Source: Novosphingobium sp.
GTDB lineage: Bacteria; Pseudomonadota; Alphaproteobacteria; Sphingomonadales; Sphingomonadaceae
DNA: 64,000 bases
NCBI RefSeq assembly: GCF_039595395.1
Contig: NZ_JBCNLP010000001.1
Coordinates: 992,001 to 1,056,000 of the forward strand
Reading direction: 5' to 3'
Every line of letters begins with the position of its first letter. Position 1 is the first letter of the stretch. Of the stretch, positions 36,373 to 44,007 are shown piece by piece. Below the pieces are notes generated by a model. That model saw only the letters and a list, made by a program, of their open reading frames with translations, made no database searches and had not been told where the DNA came from. A program made the position numbers and the translations under genes.

Positions 36373-36541
36373 GCGAGGGTGTTACACCCTCGCGCTCCCA
36401 TGAATGTCTGCGTGGGCGCTTCGGGTTCGGCCTGGGCGCAAGGTCGCCGCGCCGCAGGTGGATCGTTCGGGCGCAACGACCGGGTGCCATTGCCCCGGCG
36501 TCGGAAGACGTTCCGGGAGCGCGAGGGGGTAACCCCCTCGC
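36373..36541 (+). repeat. Palindromic interspersed element, copy 6 (short)
   Basis: 169-bp copy, shorter than the others because the pairing GCCTGCGGCGC middle arms are reduced to CGCCGCGCCGCAGG. The A hairpin GCGAGGGTGTTACACCCTCGC and B hairpin GCGAGGGGGTAACCCCCTCGC are both perfect. It fills most of the 341-base gap between the antiporter start and the icd stop; the icd terminator follows at once. Confidence 0.82.
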
Positions 36542-36553
36542 ATCTTCTGTTAT

Positions 36554-36587
36554 AAAAAAAAGGGGCCCGGTTTCCCGAGCCCCTTTC
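36554..36587 (-). terminator. Intrinsic terminator of icd
   Basis: Read on the minus strand, AGGGGCTCGGG / CCGGGCCCCT form the stem with a short AAA-containing loop, followed by a run of eight T. It starts 24 bases after the icd stop. Confidence 0.85.
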
Positions 36588-36611
36588 TTGTTTCACCGAT
36601 GGCGCGAAGGC

Positions 36612-37835
36612 TTACGCCCAGGCGGCCATTTCGGATTCGAGGTTCTTCACGATTTCCTCGAAGAACTGCTCGGTGGTCATCCAGTTCTGATCGGGGCCGA
36701 TCAGCAGCGCCAGATCCTTGGTCATCTTGCCGCTTTCGACGGTCTTGATGCAGACGGCTTCCAGCGTCTCGGCGAACTTCACCACGTCGGGCGTGTTGTC
36801 GAACTTGCCGCGATAGATCAGGCCGCGCGTCCAGGCGAAGATCGAGGCGATCGGGTTGGTCGAGGTCGCCTTGCCCTGCTGGTGCTGGCGATAGTGGCGG
36901 GTCACGGTGCCATGGGCGGCCTCGGCCTCCACGGTCTTGCCATCGGGGCTCATCAGCACCGAGGTCATCAGGCCCAGCGAGCCGAAGCCCTGCGCCACGA
37001 TGTCCGACTGCACGTCGCCGTCGTAGTTCTTGCAGGCCCAGACGAACTTGCCCGACCACTTCAGGGCCGAGGCGACCATGTCGTCGATCAGACGGTGCTC
37101 GTACCAGATCTTGGCGGTTTCGAACTTCTCCTTGAAGCCTTCGGTCTCGAAGACCTCAGCGAACAGATCCTTGAAGCGGCCGTCATAGGCCTTCAGGATG
37201 GTGTTCTTGGTGGAGAGGTACACCGGCCAGCCCAGCGCCAGGCCATAGTTGAACGAGGCGCGCGCGAAGTCGCGGATCGATTCGTCGAGGTTGTACATGG
37301 CCATGGCCACGCCGGCGTCGGGGAACTTGAAGACCTCGCGGTCGATCACTTCGCCATTGTCGCCTTCCCAGACGAGGCGCAGCTTGCCGGGGCCGGGCAC
37401 CTTGAAGTCGGTCGCGCGGTACTGGTCACCGAAAGCGTGACGGCCGACCACGATGGGGTCGGTCCAGCCGGGGACCAGACGGGGCACGTTGCTGATCACG
37501 ATGGGTTCGCGGAAGACCACGCCGCCCAGGATGTTGCGGATGGTGCCGTTGGGCGACTTCCACATTTCCTTGAGGTTGAATTCCTCGACGCGGGCCTCAT
37601 CGGGGGTGATGGTGGCGCACTTCACGCCCACGCCATACTGCTTGATGGCGTTGGCCGAATCGATGGTGATCTGGTCGTTCGTCTCGTCGCGCTTTTCGAC
37701 CGAGAGGTCGAAATACTTCAGATCGATGTCGAGATAGGGCAGGATCAGACGCTCGCGGATCCACTGCCAGATGATCTTCGTCATTTCATCGCCATCGATC
37801 TCGACGACGGGGTTGGCAACCTTGATCTTGGCCAT
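36612..37835 (-). CDS. icd: NADP-dependent isocitrate dehydrogenase
   Basis: A 407-residue TCA-cycle enzyme converting isocitrate to 2-oxoglutarate. It is the homodimeric, eukaryote-like type: VANPVVEIDGDEMTKIIWQW at the N terminus, CATITPDEARVEEFNLKEMW, SPNGTIRNILGGVVFREPI, and the metal/substrate site YDGDVQSDIVAQGFGSLGLM with EAAHGTVTRHY. Length matches the roughly 405-residue type found in Alphaproteobacteria. Transcribed away from tRNA-Val. Its terminator is at 36554-36587. Confidence 0.96.
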   Translation of the reverse strand: MAKIKVANPVVEIDGDEMTKIIWQWIRERLILPYLDIDLKYFDLSVEKRDETNDQITIDSANAIKQYGVGVKCATITPDEARVEEFNLKEMWKSPNGTIRNILGGVVFREPIVISNVPRLVPGWTDPIVVGRHAFGDQYRATDFKVPGPGKLRLVWEGDNGEVIDREVFKFPDAGVAMAMYNLDESIRDFARASFNYGLALGWPVYLSTKNTILKAYDGRFKDLFAEVFETEGFKEKFETAKIWYEHRLIDDMVASALKWSGKFVWACKNYDGDVQSDIVAQGFGSLGLMTSVLMSPDGKTVEAEAAHGTVTRHYRQHQQGKATSTNPIASIFAWTRGLIYRGKFDNTPDVVKFAETLEAVCIKTVESGKMTKDLALLIGPDQNWMTTEQFFEEIVKNLESEMAAWA

Positions 37836-38185
37836 GTTCTCTCACTTTCCCTTATGGATTGGGTTATGGCGGATTGGGCGACGCCGGATGGGGATGCGCG
37901 GCGCGCTCTGAACGGATGTGCGATGAAGAATAGCATCGGCCTTTAGCAGACGCGCGGCGCTTCGCAAGGCATGGAAACAGCGGGAAGCGCCTAGGCTTTG
38001 GTCGATAGATGCTAATGAGAATAGAGAGCATTTATCAGGCATGGCGCGCCAAACGGTTGAGCGCGTGAGCCCCTCGTGTTGTCGGGTAAAAGGATGGGGC
38101 CGATCTGCGCGACACGATGCGCGCTTGTGCGGCCTGGCGTGCTGCGTGAAGCTGCGGCTCGGGAAGGGGCGCTGCGCGCAGATAC
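37836..38185. other. Gap upstream of icd without a recognised gene
   Basis: The 392 bases between the icd start and tRNA-Val hold the tRNA terminator at the right end. In the rest I see only short chance frames on both strands and two GCGCGGCGC copies near 37898 and 37965. The icd promoter must lie here, but I could not place it. Confidence 0.4.
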
Positions 38186-38224
38186 GAAAAAGCCCGCGCA
38201 ATCCATTGGATTGGCGGGCTTTTC
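38186..38224 (-). terminator. Terminator downstream of tRNA-Val
   Basis: AAAAGCCCGC and GCGGGCTTTT flank the pairing core CAATCC AAT GGATTG, so one long hairpin with T tracts on both strands ends the tRNA transcript. Confidence 0.85.
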
Positions 38225-38227
38225 GAA

Positions 38228-38302
38228 TGGTGGGCGTAGGAAGGATTGAACTTCCGACCCCTGCGATGTCAACACAGTGCTCTACCACTGAGCTATACGC
38301 CC
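38228..38302 (-). tRNA. tRNA-Val (GAC)
   Basis: Minus strand reads GGGCGTATAGCTCAGTGG for the acceptor 5' side and D arm, anticodon stem-loop CTGTG TTGACAT CGCAG, T arm GTCGGAAGTTCAATCCTTCC-like, and TACGCCC A CCA with the CCA encoded. Anticodon GAC decodes valine GUC/GUU. The acceptor stem GGGCGTA/TACGCCC is perfect. Confidence 0.97.
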
Positions 38303-38432
38303 ACACTCATTCGTCCCTGCCGTTTGCGGTTGTTTGAAGAACCGCGCCGGGCAGGGGCTGGCCTTTAGACGCGGCTTTTTTTTCGCGCAAGCCTCAATGT
38401 GAAAAATTTTGGAAAAAACTCAAATATCGGTC

Positions 38433-38807
38433 TCAGATGCTTGCCTGGGTGGGCTGACCGAAGACGCGCTGCACCTCCATCACCAGATCGCGCAGGTGAA
38501 AGGGTTTGGACAGCACGCGGGCCTGCGGGGCCTCGCGACTGGCCTTGAGCGTGACGGCGGCAAAGCCGGTGATGAACATCACCTTGGTGTGCGGGCTGAT
38601 CTCGGCGCAGCGCTGGGCCAGTTCGATGCCGTCCATCTCGGGCATCACGATGTCGGAGAGCAGCAGGTCGAATCGCTCGCCCTGGAGCCAGGGCAGGGCG
38701 GCGGTGCCGCGATCCACAGCCACCACCTCATAGCCCGCATTTTCCAGAGCACGGGCCAGATAGGTGCGCATGGCGGGTTCATCTTCGGCAAGCAGAATAC
38801 GGATCAT
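38433..38807 (-). CDS. cpdR: Response regulator CpdR
   Basis: A 124-residue single-domain receiver. MIRILLAEDEPAMRTYLARA starts the fold, Asp52 in DLLLSDIVMPEMDGIELA is the phosphorylation site, and KVMFITGFAAVTL and VLSKPFHLRDLV complete it. CpdR is dephosphorylated via CckA-ChpT and then delivers substrates, including CtrA, to ClpXP. Start at ATG 38807 is set by the domain. CckA is encoded 9 kb away in the same window. Confidence 0.9.
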   Translation of the reverse strand: MIRILLAEDEPAMRTYLARALENAGYEVVAVDRGTAALPWLQGERFDLLLSDIVMPEMDGIELAQRCAEISPHTKVMFITGFAAVTLKASREAPQARVLSKPFHLRDLVMEVQRVFGQPTQASI

Positions 38808-39037
38808 GGGTCTCGGGCGCCTTTTGTGCGTTTCGCTCACCACCATACAGCGGTGGGAGTAAAGAATTTCTCCCATCATGCTCTTCCTTGTGAGGGCAAG
38901 AAAGGCTGCGCGCCGCAGATCGGGGGATGTTCGTCGCAACCGGCCCGGATCGGCTGCCGGAAAACGCATGACGGAAATATGTCTGTCGAATGGCTGGATT
39001 TTTGACAGGCGCGCCTTGCGCATGCCACATAAATGTC

Positions 39038-40036
39038 ATGCGCGAAATCTCCCCAGCCTCCGGCGATTCGAGCGGTTTTGATGTGCCTGACGTGCCCGGC
39101 TGCGCGGGGCCGCCCTTTGTGCTGACCATGCCCGACCCGAGCCAGATGCCGGTGCTGATCTGCGCGCCGCATGGCGGCCGGGCCTATACGCCCGCGCTGC
39201 TGGCCGCGTTGCGGGAAGGGGACAGGGCCGCGCTCCGGCTGGAGGACCGGCTGATCGACATCATCGCCACCCGCGTGGCGCAGGAGACTCGCGCCGGGCT
39301 GATGGTGGCGCGCGCGCCCAGGGCCGTGCTCGATCTCAACCGCGCGCCCGACGATGTCGACTGGGGCATGATTCCCGAGGCCGAGCGCGCCGAGGCGCTG
39401 GCGGCCACGCTTCAGGCGGGCGGCACGGTGCGGGCGCAATCCTATCCCAGCCAGCGGGTGCGGGCCGGGCTGGGGCTGGTGCCGCGCCGGGTGCCGGGGC
39501 TGGGCGAGCTGTGGCGGCGGCCCTTGGCGGGCAACGTGCTGGCGCGGCGAATCGCGGGGCTGCATGTGCCCTATCATGCCTGCGTCAGCGAGCAGTTGGC
39601 TGTGTTGCGCGCCCGCTGGGGGACAGCCCTGCTGATCGACCTGCACTCCATGCCGCCGCTGCCCTGCGCGCCGGGGGACACGCCGGTGACCTGTGTGCTG
39701 GGCGACCGTTTCGGGTCGAGCTGCGGCACGGCGCTGATGGCCAAGGCCTTTGGCGCGCTGGACGAATCGGGTTGGCTGGTGGCGCATAATCGCCCCTATG
39801 CCGGGGGCTATGTGCTGGACCGCCATGCTGCTCCGCGTGACGGCATCCATGCGTTCCAACTGGAAATCGACCGGGCGGCCTATCTCGATTCGCGGCTGGT
39901 CGATCTGGGGCCGGGCGCCGATGGCGTGGTCGAGCGGCTGGTGACGATGGTGCGGCGTCTGGCCGGTGATGTGGCCGCGATGGGCAGCATGCTGCTCGAT
40001 ATGCGGCCCTCCGACTGGGCCGAAGCGGCGGAATAA
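39038..40036 (+). CDS. N-formylglutamate amidohydrolase family protein (2)
   Basis: A 332-residue hydrolase of the same family as 14255-14992 but longer. PVLICAPHGGRAYTPALLAA has the metal-ligand motif (PHGG), and RAVLDLNRAPDDVDWGMIP, GLHVPYHACVSEQL, ALLIDLHSMPPL and NRPYAGGYVLDRH follow. HAFQLEIDRAAYLD near the C terminus is typical. It is divergent from cpdR; a functional link is not evident. Upstream start codons exist, but ATG 39038 avoids a long unconserved extension. Confidence 0.82.
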   Translation: MREISPASGDSSGFDVPDVPGCAGPPFVLTMPDPSQMPVLICAPHGGRAYTPALLAALREGDRAALRLEDRLIDIIATRVAQETRAGLMVARAPRAVLDLNRAPDDVDWGMIPEAERAEALAATLQAGGTVRAQSYPSQRVRAGLGLVPRRVPGLGELWRRPLAGNVLARRIAGLHVPYHACVSEQLAVLRARWGTALLIDLHSMPPLPCAPGDTPVTCVLGDRFGSSCGTALMAKAFGALDESGWLVAHNRPYAGGYVLDRHAAPRDGIHAFQLEIDRAAYLDSRLVDLGPGADGVVERLVTMVRRLAGDVAAMGSMLLDMRPSDWAEAAE

Positions 40037-40080
40037 GCCCTTGGGGGAGCGCTATCTTCCTCACGAATCATGAACCGGAT

Positions 40081-40183
40081 AAAAAACCACCTCGCGCCAG
40101 AGGGCACGAGGTGGCCAAGGTTCAGGGAGGAGGTGCACGGCGTGCACCAATCCTGCCATGCCATGAGGGAAGCACGGCAGAAC
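40081..40183 (-). ncRNA. Predicted small RNA with anti-Shine-Dalgarno motif
   Basis: About 103 nt. Stem 1 is CUGCCGUGC/GCAUGGCAG with a UUCCCUCAUG loop. Stem 2 is GGUGCAC GCC GUGCACC (40132-40148). CCUCCUCCC follows (40125-40133), overlapping the end of stem 2, and is mostly single-stranded. Stem 3 is CCACCUCG/CGAGGUGG with UUUUUU (40081-40114), an intrinsic terminator. A good promoter sits directly upstream. The layout matches alphaproteobacterial small RNAs with a C(U)CCUCCC element (suhB/MmgR and the cuckoo RNAs), which are known to bind mRNAs at the ribosome site. It is not a known RNA that I can name with certainty. Confidence 0.65.
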
Positions 40184-40189
40184 GATTGC

Positions 40190-40218
40190 ATCATATGCTC
40201 CCGAGCCAGACCATGCAA
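40190..40218 (-). promoter_or_regulatory. Promoter of the predicted small RNA
   Basis: On the minus strand TTGCAT (40213-40218) and TATGAT (40190-40195) are exactly 17 bases apart. Initiation about 7 bases after the -10 gives a 5' end near 40183. Confidence 0.65.
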
Positions 40219-40398
40219 GGGGGCCGGGCCGGTAAATTCGTTGGGCTACACTATGGCGGTACTGGTTTGCGACGTACCGTGCTGGTTCGCCAAGGCCTTG
40301 GCAGACAGGCGTTCCCGGCGCGATGCGGGCTTGGGGTGTATCGGCAATAGTTGGACTGAATAGGTATTTGCGGGCTGTTTTGAGGGGGAAAGGGAAAA

Positions 40399-40626
40399 GC
40401 GAGGGGGTTACCCCCTCGCGCTCCCATAACGTCTCCCGACTGTATGGCAGCGGCGCCGCATCCTCGCGCACCAACTCTCCACCAGCGCAGCAAAAAGGCG
40501 CCGCAGGCAAAAAGCCCCGGCGCCTTTTCGTCGTTCGAAAACCTGCGACGCTGCGGCTTGGCCCTAAGGCCGAACCCGAAGCGCAACGCAGACATTAAAG
40601 GGAGCGCGAGGGTGTAACACCCTCGC
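40399..40626 (-). repeat. Palindromic interspersed element, copy 7
   Basis: Complete 228-bp copy: B hairpin GCGAGGGGGTTACCCCCTCGC, CATAACGTCTCCCGA, CTCTCCACCAGCGCAGC, GGCGCCGCAGGC, a middle with CCCCGGCGCCTTTT, GGCCGAACCCGAAGCGCAAC, GACATTAAAGGGAGC and A hairpin GCGAGGGTGT A ACACCCTCGC. It lies 21 bases after the sapC stop. Confidence 0.82.
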
Positions 40627-40646
40627 ACGTCACCTTTCTGCCTTGA

Positions 40647-41426
40647 TCAAGCAGGCAGCGTCACATTCGGCTGAGGCAGCACGCCCAGCGCAACCTGACG
40701 GCCGAAGATCTCGCGCATCAGGTCCAGGCTGAACAGGTGAGCGAAGACCAGCGGCAGCAGGCCCGACTGGTTCCAGCCGCGCAGCACGTCGCCGCGCACT
40801 TCCTGCAGCTTGGCCTGATCGACCATCTTGAAGCCGCGATAGACGAAGGGCTGCTCGCTGCCGTCCTGCTGGATGGCGACTTCGCCCTCGATCAGCAGGC
40901 CGTGCTTTTCCAGCTCCTTGACGAAGGCGCCGGTGCGCAGGCCGGCCTGCTCGAACTGCTCGCAGAAGCCGAGCATGCCCGTGGTGGTCTCGCTCGGCTG
41001 GTCGCCGTCGAACAGGGCGGCGCCTTCCTCGAACTCACCGATCAGGCCGCTGGTCGGGTCGAAGCACAGGCTCAGCTCTTCGGCCTGCGGGTTCAGGCGG
41101 GCCAGCATGAAGGGATAGCGGCGCGCATAGGCCGGGATGTAGACGTTCTCGGCGACCGTGCCCTCGGCGTCGACGAAGACGTTCACGCCCTCGTTCAGGC
41201 CCATCAGCGCCAGAGGCACCGAATCGTCACCCGACGAAAAGACGATCGGGAAGAAGCGACCGGCCTGCGGAAATTCTTCCACCGTCAGCGGGATGGCGTG
41301 CTGGCCCACCAGCCAGTCGGCCTTGTCGACGCTGCGGCTCTTCCAGGTCGCGTGGTCGCGGCTGTTGAGCGGAACCAGGTCCTTGTAGAAGATCGGCAGA
41401 CCGGGATTTTGCGGCGCGCTGGCCAT
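40647..41426 (-). CDS. SapC family protein
   Basis: A 259-residue cytoplasmic protein of the SapC family. Typical blocks are FYKDLVPLNSRDHATWK, HAIPLTVEEFPQAGRFFPIV, VYIPAYARRYPFML, CFDPTSGLIGEFEEG and a C-terminal GFKMVDQAKLQEV. In Sphingomonadales and Caulobacterales these proteins usually accompany TonB-dependent receptors and tryptophan halogenases; neither is nearby here. Function is unknown. ATG 41426 has GGAG nine bases upstream. Confidence 0.88.
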   Translation of the reverse strand: MASAPQNPGLPIFYKDLVPLNSRDHATWKSRSVDKADWLVGQHAIPLTVEEFPQAGRFFPIVFSSGDDSVPLALMGLNEGVNVFVDAEGTVAENVYIPAYARRYPFMLARLNPQAEELSLCFDPTSGLIGEFEEGAALFDGDQPSETTTGMLGFCEQFEQAGLRTGAFVKELEKHGLLIEGEVAIQQDGSEQPFVYRGFKMVDQAKLQEVRGDVLRGWNQSGLLPLVFAHLFSLDLMREIFGRQVALGVLPQPNVTLPA

Positions 41427-41523
41427 GTCAGGTGTCTCCGTAAGCAAAGCGGGCGCCTTGGCCCCCCATTTAAAGGGCGGGTCTTAGAAGGTGGCGCCGA
41501 TGCTTGCAAGCGGGTGAGAGGTT

Positions 41524-41554
41524 AGAGCGTTTTCGCTATTTGCGAAAACGCTCT
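41524..41554. repeat. 13-bp hairpin AGAGCGTTTTCGC
   Basis: AGAGCGTTTTCGC and GCGAAAACGCTCT are exact inverted copies with a 5-base loop. This AGAGCGTTTTC palindrome is a common intergenic type in Alphaproteobacteria. Together with the next hairpin it lies between the FAD oxidase stop and sapC and could terminate the oxidase transcript. Confidence 0.65.
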
Positions 41555-41582
41555 CGTCTTTGTTTGCCGCATTTTCCGAGCC

Positions 41583-41602
41583 GTTGACCGTGAACGGTCA
41601 AC
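41583..41602. terminator. 9-bp hairpin GTTGACCGT after the FAD oxidase gene
   Basis: GTTGACCGT GA ACGGTCAAC (41583-41602), 11 bases after the oxidase stop at 41614 on the minus strand. No T tract follows. Confidence 0.45.
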
Positions 41603-41613
41603 TTGAAAATGCT

Positions 41614-43099
41614 CTAGGCGTTTGGCGGTACGAGTTTACCCGGATTGAGCAATCCCTGCGGATCGAGGGCCGCTTTCACCGCGCGCAGCAAGGTTAAGGC
41701 GGCGGGATCGGCGGTATGGGCCAACTCCTTGATCTTGTTCTGGCCGATGCCATGCTCGGCGCTGATCGAGCCGCCCCAGCGGGTCACCTCGTCATAGACG
41801 AAGGCGCTGATGGTCTTGCCCTCGGTCAGGTCCCAGCCCGGCGCGGTGCCGGGGGCGGCGAGCACATGGTAATGGATGTTGCCGTCGCCCAGATGACCGA
41901 AAGCCACGACATGCGTGCCGGGGAACTTCACTTCGATCTGCGGCGAGACCTGCTCGATGAAATCGGGCATGCGTTCGACCGCGACGGAAATGTCATGCTG
42001 CACGGCGGGGCCCTTGGCGCGCTCGGCGAAGGGAACTTCCTCGCGAATCAGCCAGAAGGCGTCGGCCTGGGCTTCGCTGGAGGCGATGGCGGCATCCTGC
42101 ACCAGACCGGTTTCAAAGGCCTCGGCCAGAGTGTTTTCCACCCGCTCGGCCAGCGAATCGGCGCCTTCGGCATCGGCCACGATCTCGATCAGCGCATGCC
42201 AGGCATGGTCGCCCTCCAGCGGCTTGCGGGCCTTGGCGGTATGCTCCAGCACGGCCTCAAGGCTGGCCTGAGGCACGACCTCGAAGCCTTCCAGCGAGGC
42301 GCCCAGACGGCGCTGACAATGGATCAACAGTGCGCGGGCGGCGTGGATGCTTTCCACCCCGGCCCAGACCACGCGGCGCTCGGCAATGCCGGGGGAGAGC
42401 GCGAGCGTCGCCGCCGTCACCATGCCCAGCGTGCCTTCGGAGCCGATGAAAAGCTGCTTCAGGTCAAAGCCGCGATTGTCCTTCTTGAGCGGGGTGAGCG
42501 CCGACCAGATCGTGCCATCGGCCAGCACCACCTCCAGCCCCAGCACCTGGTCGCGCATATTGCCATGGCGCAACACTTGCGTACCGCCCGCATTGGTCGA
42601 GACCAGACCGCCGACCGTGGCCGATCCCTTGCCGCCCAGGGTGAGGGGAAAGCGCAGGCCCTGCGCCTCGGCGGCTTCATGCAAGGTCTGCAGAATCACG
42701 CCCGCGCCGCAGGTGACCTTCAGCGCATCCTTGTCGATCACGCCGATGGCATTCATCCGCCGCAGCGAGACGAGCAGGCTGTGCCCGCTGTCATCCGGCG
42801 TGGCGCCGCCCACCATGCCGCTGTTGCCGCCCTGAGGCACGATCGTCACGCCGGCGGCGGCCGCCAGCCTGACCAGCGCGCTCAATTGCGCGGTGTCGGC
42901 GGGGGGAGGCCAGCGCCAGCGCGCGGCCGGTGTAACGCCCGCGCCAATCGGTCAGCCAGGGGGCCATGGCATCGGGATCGCGGGTCAGTCCGGCCTCGCC
43001 CAGCAGCGTGGCAAGCTGCCCTAAAAACCCTTCCGGAGCGGAGATTTCGCTGTTAGCCTCGGCGAGGGAACGCGAAAAAGAATGCAGGGTATCGGTCAT
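41614..43099 (-). pseudogene. FAD-linked oxidase, D-2-hydroxyglutarate/D-lactate dehydrogenase type, one frameshift
   Basis: Flavoprotein with an N-terminal FAD-binding PCMH domain (VTIVPQGGNSGMVGGATPDD, LTLGGKGSATVGGLVSTNAG) and a C-terminal FAD-oxidase domain (VVAFGHLGDGNIHYHVL, SAEHGIGQNKIKELAH). It oxidises a D-2-hydroxyacid; D-2-hydroxyglutarate dehydrogenase is the best fit. The frame from ATG 43099 (MTDTLHSFSRSLAEAN) breaks in the G6 run at 42901-42906; removing one base joins RYTGRALALASP to ADTAQLSALVRLAAAAGV. Total is 1486 bases, one too many. Slip error in the consensus is the simplest cause. Confidence 0.82.
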
Positions 43100-43157
43100 C
43101 CGACCCCTATGCCACAGTCGGAGGGCGAGGTTAAGTGCGACGGACCGGAATGGCGCG

Positions 43158-43199
43158 GTTTGAACCATCCTTGGGGGCAGGTTAAGCGATGGTTCAAAC
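43158..43199. promoter_or_regulatory. Inverted repeat GTTTGAACCAT, possible operator
   Basis: GTTTGAACCAT (43158-43168) and ATGGTTCAAAC (43189-43199) are exact inverted copies 20 bases apart, in the 206-base divergent gap. The core TTGAACCAT recurs at 43299-43307, touching the start of the next gene. It could be a regulator binding site. Confidence 0.45.
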
Positions 43200-43305
43200 A
43201 TTGCAGGCCATAGCGCTCGACATACAGTCAGGGACATATGTGAGGCCTTTTGACCATCACCCGTTTCAGCATTGCCTGTTTCGGGTCACGGTCGTCCATT
43301 GAACC

Positions 43306-43812
43306 ATGAAATGCGGTTATGCTCTTCTTGCCCTTGCGGGGCTGGTGCTGGCGGGAGCGGCACAGGCTGACATGCTGCCGCCCGTCGGGGGCAGAAGCTT
43401 TGGGCCGATTGGTGGCAGCAACCCCGAACAGGTTCGTATCGAACAGCATTTCTCCATCCGCATCGCGCCCGGCGGGCCGGTGATGCCGCCCGACATGATG
43501 GACGATCTGATGGATGAGCGGCCCGAGCGCTTCGAGGAAAAGGCGATGGGCAAATGCTTCGCCTCGGGCGCGGTGCTGGGGGTGCAGAGCGCGGAGGGCA
43601 ACCGCCTGCTGCTGTTCATGCGCGATCAGCACATCATCTCGGCGGTGCTGGAAAAGGCCTGTCGCGCGCGTGATTTCTACTCCGGCTTTTATGTCGAGCG
43701 CAGCCCGGACGGGCAGGTCTGCGTCGATCGCGACCGGCTGCAGGCGCGCAGCGGCGCCAGTTGCCATATTGCCCGCCTGCGCGCGCTGATCGCTCTGCCC
43801 TGGCGGCGTTAG
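43306..43812 (+). CDS. Hypothetical secreted protein
   Basis: A 168-residue exported protein. The signal peptide MKCGYALLALAGLVLAGAAQA ends at a clear AQA site. The mature part has four cysteines (MGKCFASGAV, EKACRARDF, GQVCVDRDR, GASCHIARL) that could form two disulphides. No domain recognised. The start codon is overlapped by a TTGAACCAT motif found twice more upstream. Confidence 0.7.
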   Translation: MKCGYALLALAGLVLAGAAQADMLPPVGGRSFGPIGGSNPEQVRIEQHFSIRIAPGGPVMPPDMMDDLMDERPERFEEKAMGKCFASGAVLGVQSAEGNRLLLFMRDQHIISAVLEKACRARDFYSGFYVERSPDGQVCVDRDRLQARSGASCHIARLRALIALPWRR

Positions 43813-44007
43813 GGTGTATTTCGCCCCAATGGCACGCTGATCGGGCGATTTTCTTGACTTTTATGGTTCATTGCGATTAGGCCTCGGCACCCGCGCCGGG
43901 CGTATCATGTTGATGCATGGCTTTGGCGAAGCAGGGACGGCCCAACGGGGGGCGGCTATCCCAAGCATGATTGTCCCAATCCTTCTCTATCGGAACATGA
44001 CCAACCC

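Noticed and set aside
40070..40363. 97-codon plus-strand open frame over the small RNA region
   Set aside because: No ribosome site, odd composition, and the minus strand has promoter, stems and terminator in order.
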